A stretch of 18,642 bases of DNA from DATNFP01 sp035606335 (GTDB lineage: Bacteria > Bacteroidota > Bacteroidia > Chitinophagales > Chitinophagaceae): assembly GCA_035606335.1 (NCBI GenBank), contig DATNFP010000064.1:1-18642 (forward strand), given 5' to 3'. A program made the position numbers and the translations under genes. Below the pieces are notes generated by a model. That model did not search any database, had not been told where the DNA came from, and saw only the letters and a program-made list of their open reading frames with translations. Below, piece by piece: positions 14,332 to 18,642 of this stretch. Within the stretch, counting starts at the first letter, position 1, and the number at the start of each line of letters is the position of its first letter.

Positions 14332-14679
14332 TTAAGAGATTTTTTTCTTTTTTGCTGCCTTTGATTTCCCATTGAATTCAACACACAAATTGATCCAATA
14401 GTCAAAATCTTTTTTTGTCTTTAATCCTTCGGCATTTACATAAACATAGCCTTTCATTGGCTTGCCTGAAAAGTCCATCTCCCGGCAACCCTTTCTTTTA
14501 AGGGCTTCTTCATATACATCCGGACCAATACGGCACATCATTTCATCTTTCACTACGCCGACACACATCTTGCCATTAAGCATGAAGCAGGTACCGCCAA
14601 ACATATACTTCTCTTCTGTGTTTGGATATATAGCCATTGCTTCTCTTATCCTATCATTTAGTTTTTCATCAAACGCCAT
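14332..14679 (-). CDS. TfoX N-terminal-domain protein
   Basis: A 115-aa protein with the TfoX_N fold: MAFDEKLNDRIREAM, EEKYMFGGTCFMLNGKMCVG, DEMMCRIGPDVYEEALKRKG, MKGYVYVNAEG. It lacks the C-terminal domain of the competence regulator TfoX/Sxy, so no competence role is implied. I chose MAFDEKL because its ATG follows the upstream SRPBCC stop by one base; a longer start would overlap that gene by 20 bp. The Lys-rich tail (KSKAAKKKK) is typical of stand-alone members. Confidence 0.85.
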   Translation of the reverse strand: MAFDEKLNDRIREAMAIYPNTEEKYMFGGTCFMLNGKMCVGVVKDEMMCRIGPDVYEEALKRKGCREMDFSGKPMKGYVYVNAEGLKTKKDFDYWINLCVEFNGKSKAAKKKKIS

Positions 14680-14680
14680 A

Positions 14681-15133
14681 TTAATTATTGTTTTTCTCAA
14701 CGATTTTCTTCAGGCCATCCATAAAAAGCTTGACCCCTCTATCCGACTGTTTTTTAATCATCATCCAGTTCATTAGTTTTCCAAGTAAGCCAAACTTAAC
14801 CTCATATTCCATTACCTGCTTTACTATAGTATTATCACCGCTTGATGAAAAACTGTAGCTATGCCTGAGCCCTTTTATGGGAAATGTACAATTTGTAAGC
14901 TGTATTGTCAACGTTTGATTTGGTTGCCATATTGTTATCTTTTCCTCAAACCAGTTTTTGCCATCCTTCATATACACCTTTCGTTTAGCGCCTATCCCCG
15001 ATTTTTCAACAGAGATAAGCTCAGATTTGAGTACAGTGGGATCGTACTTTTCCAATAATGCCAGATCCGATAACACAGCCCATATTTTATCCACTGGCGC
15101 ATTTATTGCAATTTCATTCTTCAATGTCGTCAT
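14681..15133 (-). CDS. SRPBCC protein (polyketide cyclase/dehydrase-like)
   Basis: A 150-aa START/Bet v1-like protein: MTTLKNEIAINAPVDKIWAV gives the first strand and helix. SGIGAKRKVYMKDGKNWFEE and the C-terminal helix with LLGKLMNWMMIKKQSDRGVK follow. The cavity-forming fold is clear; the ligand is not. It lies 5 bp after a second SRPBCC gene with a similar N-terminus (NEAIIDAPIDKIWAI), suggesting an old tandem duplication. Its stop precedes the TfoX-like ATG by one base. Confidence 0.85.
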   Translation of the reverse strand: MTTLKNEIAINAPVDKIWAVLSDLALLEKYDPTVLKSELISVEKSGIGAKRKVYMKDGKNWFEEKITIWQPNQTLTIQLTNCTFPIKGLRHSYSFSSSGDNTIVKQVMEYEVKFGLLGKLMNWMMIKKQSDRGVKLFMDGLKKIVEKNNN

Positions 15134-15138
15134 GTCTT

Positions 15139-15597
15139 TTAGTTTGATGTTATTGATTTCAGATTAGCTAGGATCTGCCCCTGCGTCTTGTATATCATTT
15201 TCTTCATCATCAATACATTCATAACTCTGGCAATTAAATTCGCTGGCTCATACCACGTCTCGTTTACGACTTTCGTTTTGTGTTCGTTGACCTTTTCTAG
15301 AAAAAAACAAAATCGAACATTCTTCAACATCTTACTCATTCCCATATTATCGCTTTCAATTGTCCATACCGTTTTTTTCTCTGGTTCCAATTCAATAAGC
15401 CGTTCGGTAACGTTACCAATTTTGCCTCTATTGCTTATCTGGCATGTTCGGCTTTCATTTAATATGTTCATTACACCAGTAGCACTCACTATTGTAGGAT
15501 TTACTTTATGCAGCATATTAATGTCAGTTATTATAGCCCATATCTTATCGATAGGCGCGTCAATTATTGCCTCGTTTCTGGCTTGTAACTTGGTCAT
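15139..15597 (-). CDS. SRPBCC protein, first gene of HxlR-divergent operon
   Basis: A 152-aa START/Bet v1-like protein starting MTKLQARNEAIIDAPIDKIW. The upstream in-frame extension of 38 residues runs through the operator region and is not coding. Later parts are CQISNRGKIGNVTERLIELE, VNETWYEPANLIARVMNVLM and the end helix MIYKTQGQILANLKS. It heads the operon SRPBCC-SRPBCC-TfoX_N-VOC and diverges from the HxlR gene across about 90 bp holding two palindromes, so HxlR control is likely. Confidence 0.85.
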   Translation of the reverse strand: MTKLQARNEAIIDAPIDKIWAIITDINMLHKVNPTIVSATGVMNILNESRTCQISNRGKIGNVTERLIELEPEKKTVWTIESDNMGMSKMLKNVRFCFFLEKVNEHKTKVVNETWYEPANLIARVMNVLMMKKMIYKTQGQILANLKSITSN

Positions 15598-15616
15598 TAA
15601 ATAGTAAGTTTTAAGT

Positions 15617-15668
15617 ACTTGCAAATTGCAAGTGTAAATATACTGGCAATTACTTGTAAAATGCAAGT
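15617..15668. promoter_or_regulatory. Two palindromic operators between HxlR and SRPBCC genes
   Basis: ACTTGCAAATTGCAAGT (15617-15633) is a perfect palindrome of 8-bp arms around one base. ACTTGTAAAATGCAAGT (15652-15668) is the same with two mismatches. Their centres are 35 bp apart. The second covers the -33 box of the HxlR promoter; the first lies toward the SRPBCC start. This is the expected pattern for a dimeric HxlR regulator acting on both genes. Confidence 0.75.
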
Positions 15669-15683
15669 GCTTTTGTATTTTTG
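15654..15683 (+). promoter_or_regulatory. HxlR gene promoter
   Basis: TTG at 15654-15656, a 19-base spacer and TATTTTTG at 15676-15683 repeat the same arrangement seen before the tRNA-Arg. The transcript would begin very close to the GTG at 15688, so the mRNA may be nearly leaderless. Confidence 0.65.
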
Positions 15684-15687
15684 TTTT

Positions 15688-16104
15688 GTGAAAGAGAAAA
15701 AAATAATACACCGCTCAGATTGTCCTATAAGTACCGCCCTTGATATTTTTGGCGATAAATGGTCACTGCTCGTAATACGAGATATGATGTTTAAAGGAAA
15801 GAATACATACGGAGACTTTCTTAACAGTGAAGAAAAGATAGCAACCAACATTCTTGCTGCCCGGCTATCATTGCTGGGATGCGCTGGCGTTATCTCTAAG
15901 CATAAACACCCTGATAGCAAGGCTAAGGTATTGTACAAGCTGACAGAAAAAGGTATTGATCTGATACCTGTGCTCGTAGAAATAATAGAATGGAGCGAAA
16001 AACACCACAAGGTGCACTCAACGGCAAAAGAATTTGCAGCGCAGCTGCGAAAAGACAAAAAAGGGGTTATTCGAACGTTATTTGATGGACTGAAAAAAAG
16101 TTGA
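15688..16104 (+). CDS. HxlR-family winged-helix regulator
   Basis: A 138-aa HxlR/MarR-like repressor or activator. Family features are HRSDCPISTALDIFGDKWSL with the single conserved Cys, LVIRDMMFKGKNTYGDFLNS, IATNILAARLSLL (recognition helix region) and YKLTEKGIDLIPVLVEIIEW. The start is uncertain. GTG at 15688 (VKEKKIIHRSDCP) fits the family length and the promoter; ATG at 15661 would add nine hydrophobic residues and lies between the promoter boxes. HxlR proteins often sense reactive electrophiles or thiol stress via that Cys. The divergent SRPBCC operon is the probable target through the twin palindromes. Confidence 0.88.
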   Translation: MKEKKIIHRSDCPISTALDIFGDKWSLLVIRDMMFKGKNTYGDFLNSEEKIATNILAARLSLLGCAGVISKHKHPDSKAKVLYKLTEKGIDLIPVLVEIIEWSEKHHKVHSTAKEFAAQLRKDKKGVIRTLFDGLKKS

Positions 16105-16223
16105 CGATTTTTATTTTAAGTATGGATGGTGAAGGGTTTGAAATCTCTAGTCAAACACCTTTCTGCTGCTAATATAGAAGTCAGTGAAAAGCAAAAAGTG
16201 GCCAGTACAGAGGCCTTTCTTAT

Positions 16224-16421
16224 TTATCGTCCAAAAACATCTTCGCACCATTTTATCATATCATACTGATCCACAATAGGCTGCATTACTGATGATTCCG
16301 AAACAGGATGCTCACATCTTTCACTAACTAAAGATAAAAACAATTTCGGTCGTAAAACACCTCTTATTTGGCGTATTTCTACAGCACCTGTTTCTTTTTT
16401 CTTCTTCACCTTTGTACTCAT
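16224..16421 (-). CDS. Possible small protein of unknown function
   Basis: A 65-aa frame with ATG at 16421 giving MSTKVKKKKETGAVEIRQIR and ending IKWCEDVFGR. It has a Lys-rich N-terminus, then mixed hydrophobic and charged residues, two cysteines and no membrane segment. I do not recognise it. It diverges from the reductase gene at 16450 with 28 bp between, which is a plausible arrangement, but no other evidence supports it. The space 16105-16223 before it holds nothing I can name apart from a weak GGCC...GGCC hairpin. Confidence 0.4.
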   Translation of the reverse strand: MSTKVKKKKETGAVEIRQIRGVLRPKLFLSLVSERCEHPVSESSVMQPIVDQYDMIKWCEDVFGR

Positions 16422-16449
16422 AATCAAACTATTTAAAATCTTAAATACT

Positions 16450-17007
16450 ATGTCTAAACTAAAATTACAAATGCAAATATCCCTTGATGGATTTGTTGCA
16501 ACAACAGATAGTAAACCTGTAATTTCCAATTGGAATGACGAGCTAAGAAAATATTCCATCACAAACCTTGAGCGAGTTGACTATATTTTACTTGGCAGTA
16601 AAACCGCACTTGATTTTATTCCTTTTTGGGCAGGCGTAGCTGCAAATCCAAATGACCCGGATCGTCAGCTTGGAAAACTATTAACTGACATACCGAAAAT
16701 CATTTTTTCAAAAAAAATCACAAAATCAACACTGGCAAATGCGAAAATGGAAAATGGGGATTTGGTTGATGAAATCAAAAAACTAAAAAAGGAAAACGGT
16801 AATGACATCATTGTTTATGGCGGTGTCGATTTTGTATCGTCATTGATCAGCAATCAGCTGATCGACGAATATCATTTGCTTGTAAGGCCAGCTGCATTGG
16901 GTAGCGGTATGCCAATTTTCAAACAAACAACAAATCTTGAATTGATTAAAGCTACACCCTTTAGTGGTGGAACTGTTATTCTCAAATACGAACCTGCAAA
17001 AAAATAA
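16450..17007 (+). CDS. RibD C-terminal/DHFR-like reductase family protein (second copy)
   Basis: A 185-aa RibD_C-family protein starting MSKLKLQMQISLDGFVATTD. It has DYILLGSKTALDFIPFW where other members have GRxTYE, then IIFSKKI, DIIVYGGVDFVSSLISNQLI and RPAALGSGMPIF. The fold is clear and the reaction unknown. The G-S-K-T variant of the nucleotide motif separates it from the two paralogues in this window. It is followed after 84 bp of AT-rich sequence by the third copy in the same direction, probably on one transcript. Confidence 0.88.
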   Translation: MSKLKLQMQISLDGFVATTDSKPVISNWNDELRKYSITNLERVDYILLGSKTALDFIPFWAGVAANPNDPDRQLGKLLTDIPKIIFSKKITKSTLANAKMENGDLVDEIKKLKKENGNDIIVYGGVDFVSSLISNQLIDEYHLLVRPAALGSGMPIFKQTTNLELIKATPFSGGTVILKYEPAKK

Positions 17008-17091
17008 TCAAAACAAAAAAGACAAACATCGTAATCAAGATCATCAATTAATTTTAATTAAACAATTTAAAAATCTAAAAAAAATATAATC

Positions 17092-17631
17092 ATGAGAAAA
17101 ATTATCGTAGCAGCAGAAGTATCAATGGATGGGATTGTGAATAATCCGGAAATGTTTCCCGAGATTTTTAAGTATCATACAGATGATGTTCAGGAATATT
17201 TAGATAACCTCCTTTTCTCTTCTGATGCCTTATTATTAGGTCGTCTGACGTATGAAGGCTTTGCTAAGGTATGGCCAACCCGGACAGGAAAAATGGCAGA
17301 CTATATTAATAAAATGCCAAAGCATGTAGCTTCCAGAACACTTAAGGAACCCCTTAGTTGGAATTCCACACTAATACAAGGAGATATTGTTGAAGAGCTT
17401 CGCAAGCTTAAGCAAATGGATGGAAGAGACATGGTGCAATATGGAGTTGGTGAGTTAACGCAAACAATGTTGAATCACGGACTCGTAGATAGATTCCAAC
17501 TGTTGGTCTTCCCTTTTACTTTTGGTAAGGGAGGAAGGTGGTTTGATGGCATGGACATAAAACATTTTAAATTGATTGAATGCAAGACTTTCAAATCCGG
17601 TGCAATTCTCATGCAGTATGGGCAGGCGTGA
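17092..17631 (+). CDS. RibD C-terminal/DHFR-like reductase family protein (third copy)
   Basis: A 179-aa RibD_C-family protein: MRKIIVAAEVSMDGIVNNPE, then ALLLGRLTYEGFAKVWP with the usual GRxTYE, VASRTLKEPLSWNSTLI, DMVQYGVGELTQTMLNHGLV and FPFTFGKGGRWF. It resembles the common Bacteroidota stand-alone 'dihydrofolate reductase family' proteins; substrate unknown. SLDG of the other copies is SMDG here. The ATG follows a very AT-rich leader. Confidence 0.88.
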   Translation: MRKIIVAAEVSMDGIVNNPEMFPEIFKYHTDDVQEYLDNLLFSSDALLLGRLTYEGFAKVWPTRTGKMADYINKMPKHVASRTLKEPLSWNSTLIQGDIVEELRKLKQMDGRDMVQYGVGELTQTMLNHGLVDRFQLLVFPFTFGKGGRWFDGMDIKHFKLIECKTFKSGAILMQYGQA

Positions 17632-17959
17632 ACAATCTTTAAATATTGTCATTAAATAAAAAATAAAATCGCCGAAGATATCCCGATCAATATACCACCA
17701 TTTAAAAATAATATAATGAAATACCAACCTTTCGCAAAGTAAGCAGGTCTTTTTGTTAAAATGTAACAATGAATATGAAACAGGCATATGTCCGAGGCCT
17801 TTCATCGGCTTAAATAAAGTCTCTTCCTCCGACGAAATGATATTTTCCTCCGATGAAGTAGTGCTTTCGTCGAATGGTGTAATAAGTTATAAAATGTATG
17901 TGTTAAGTTGTGACGTTTATCGTTGATAAAATTTGTAAATCCAACAATCCTACCCGACA
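17632..17959. other. Gene-free region before the beta-helix gene
   Basis: About 330 bp without a convincing gene. The left half, read on the minus strand, encodes a hydrophobic stretch (AKGWYFIILFLNGGILIG) ending in a stop at 17652-17654 but has no start codon; it could be a remnant of a membrane-protein gene. The right half carries the TTTCRTCGG motif array and a weak promoter candidate (TTG at 17908, AAAATTTG at 17928-17935). Confidence 0.6.
17800..17873. promoter_or_regulatory. Four-copy TTTCRTCGG motif array
   Basis: TTTCATCGG (17800-17808, plus), TTTCGTCGG (17829-17837, minus), CTTCATCGG (17850-17858, minus) and TTTCGTCGA (17865-17873, plus). The two minus-strand copies lie in longer direct repeats (TTCCTCCGAYGAARTR) spaced exactly 21 bp, two helical turns. 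The array ends 87 bases before the beta-helix ATG. I infer binding sites for an unknown regulator. Confidence 0.5.
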
Positions 17960-18642
17960 ATGAGAAAAATATACCTTGCCGTTTTTGCTCTGTTTTTTTG
18001 TCTTCATCTCGCTAATGCACGCATCATCTATGTTAAACAGACAGGCTCAGGCACTGGTAGCTCATGGTCTGATGCTGCTGGAAACCTGAAAAATGTACTG
18101 GATACAGCCGCAAGTGGTGACACTATCTGGGTAGCTAAGGGAACTTACTATCCATCGTTAGATAGTAATCAGGATACATCTTTTTATCTCAAAAATAATG
18201 TGGCAGTTTATGGCGGATTTAATGGAACTGAAACCTCTCTGAGCGCAAGGGCTGATACTACAGGTGCGCTCACTTTTTTAAGTGGCGATCTCGGTCATGG
18301 GTATCATAGTAAGCACATAGTATATGGGATAGATAGCCTTGACTCAACCGCCCAGCTTAATGGTTTTACTATAACTGGCGGTATATTGTATGTAGATAGT
18401 GTCTTTGGTGGCGGTGCGGGCATGTATAATGAAGGTAGCCCTATACTTACAAATGTTATTTTCAAAAATGATACTGTTGATCTGAACGCTCCCAGCGGTA
18501 CCTCATTTATAGGCGGTGGCGGCGGTATGTGTAATCTGCATGGCTCGCCACGATTGATGAATGTATCCTTTATTAATAACACTGTAAATATTACCACTAC
18601 TGCCAGTTATCTTGGTGGAAGAGGTGGCGGCGGTGGTTTATA
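17960..18642 (+). CDS. Secreted right-handed beta-helix protein, C-terminus cut by window edge
   Basis: An open frame of 227 codons running off the window. MRKIYLAVFALFFCLHLANA is a signal peptide with cleavage after ANA. It continues with IIYVKQTGSGTGSSWSDAAG and SGDTIWVAKGTYYPS, the usual opening of Bacteroidota parallel beta-helix (pectate-lyase-like, 'polymorphic-outer-membrane-like') surface proteins. VYGGFNGTE follows, then at least two repeats of the type GGG-GM-N-GSP-L-NV-F-N (GAGMYNEGSPILTNVIFKND and GGMCNLHGSPRLMNVSFINN). Such proteins often end in a type IX secretion sorting domain, which would lie beyond the window. No catalytic residues can be judged. It may be an adhesin or polysaccharide-binding protein. 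Confidence 0.85.
   Translation, partial: MRKIYLAVFALFFCLHLANARIIYVKQTGSGTGSSWSDAAGNLKNVLDTAASGDTIWVAKGTYYPSLDSNQDTSFYLKNNVAVYGGFNGTETSLSARADTTGALTFLSGDLGHGYHSKHIVYGIDSLDSTAQLNGFTITGGILYVDSVFGGGAGMYNEGSPILTNVIFKNDTVDLNAPSGTSFIGGGGGMCNLHGSPRLMNVSFINNTVNITTTASYLGGRGGGGGL

Noticed and set aside
17652..17780. Small membrane protein on the minus strand
   Set aside because: The hydrophobic reading frame has no start codon and is closed upstream by a stop; at most a remnant.
17455..17805. 116-residue minus-strand frame
   Set aside because: It overlaps the third reductase gene antisense and has no family features; its codons mirror the real gene.
1..18642. CRISPR array, integrase, transposase or phage genes
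   Set aside because: None seen on either strand; mobility is argued only from the GIY-YIG/tRNA units.

Overview
This looks like a chromosomal window from a member of the Bacteroidota, probably Chitinophagaceae-like; the family is inference. The DNA is AT-rich. Start codons lack clear Shine-Dalgarno sequences. Several promoters fit the Bacteroidota -33 TTG / -7 TAnnTTTG pattern. A gliding-motility lipoprotein gene (gldD) and a DUF3467 gene are also typical of the phylum.

Layout. Positions 1-3528 (minus strand) form one block read right to left: O-antigen ligase-like protein, LON substrate-binding-domain protein, type III pantothenate kinase (coaX), and an outer-membrane barrel protein cut by the window edge. 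Positions 3569-7098 (plus) hold meaB, a strongly altered UDP-GlcNAc 2-epimerase homologue, and a WecA/MraY-type sugar-1-phosphate transferase. The ligase, epimerase homologue and transferase point to surface-glycan synthesis around meaB. Positions 7138-10329 (minus) are a tight group: DUF3467 gene, guaA and a periplasmic substrate-binding protein. gldD follows on the plus strand.

From 11108 the character changes. An intact tRNA-Arg(CCU) with its own promoter is followed after 13 bases by a small GIY-YIG nuclease gene. That gene ends inside a second, damaged copy of the same tRNA, which carries a palindromic insert in its D arm and is followed by a strong terminator. A decayed second copy of the 'GIY-YIG plus palindrome-interrupted tRNA' unit lies at 13521-13813. 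Between the two units sits a four-gene cassette on the minus strand (ArsR regulator, AHSA1-like SRPBCC, a small HMA-like protein, a RibD-C/DHFR-like reductase). This is the most unusual structure in the window: a compact tRNA-linked nuclease unit, apparently duplicated, bracketing accessory genes.

To the right, accessory genes continue. A four-gene minus-strand operon (two SRPBCC proteins, TfoX-N protein, VOC protein) diverges from an HxlR regulator across a region with two 17-bp palindromes. Two more RibD-C/DHFR-like reductases follow. The window ends in a secreted beta-helix protein, preceded by a four-copy TTTCRTCGG motif array. Regulators with small stress or metabolite-type enzymes, plus decayed mobile-looking units at a tRNA gene, suggest an accessory island beginning at the tRNA-Arg locus.
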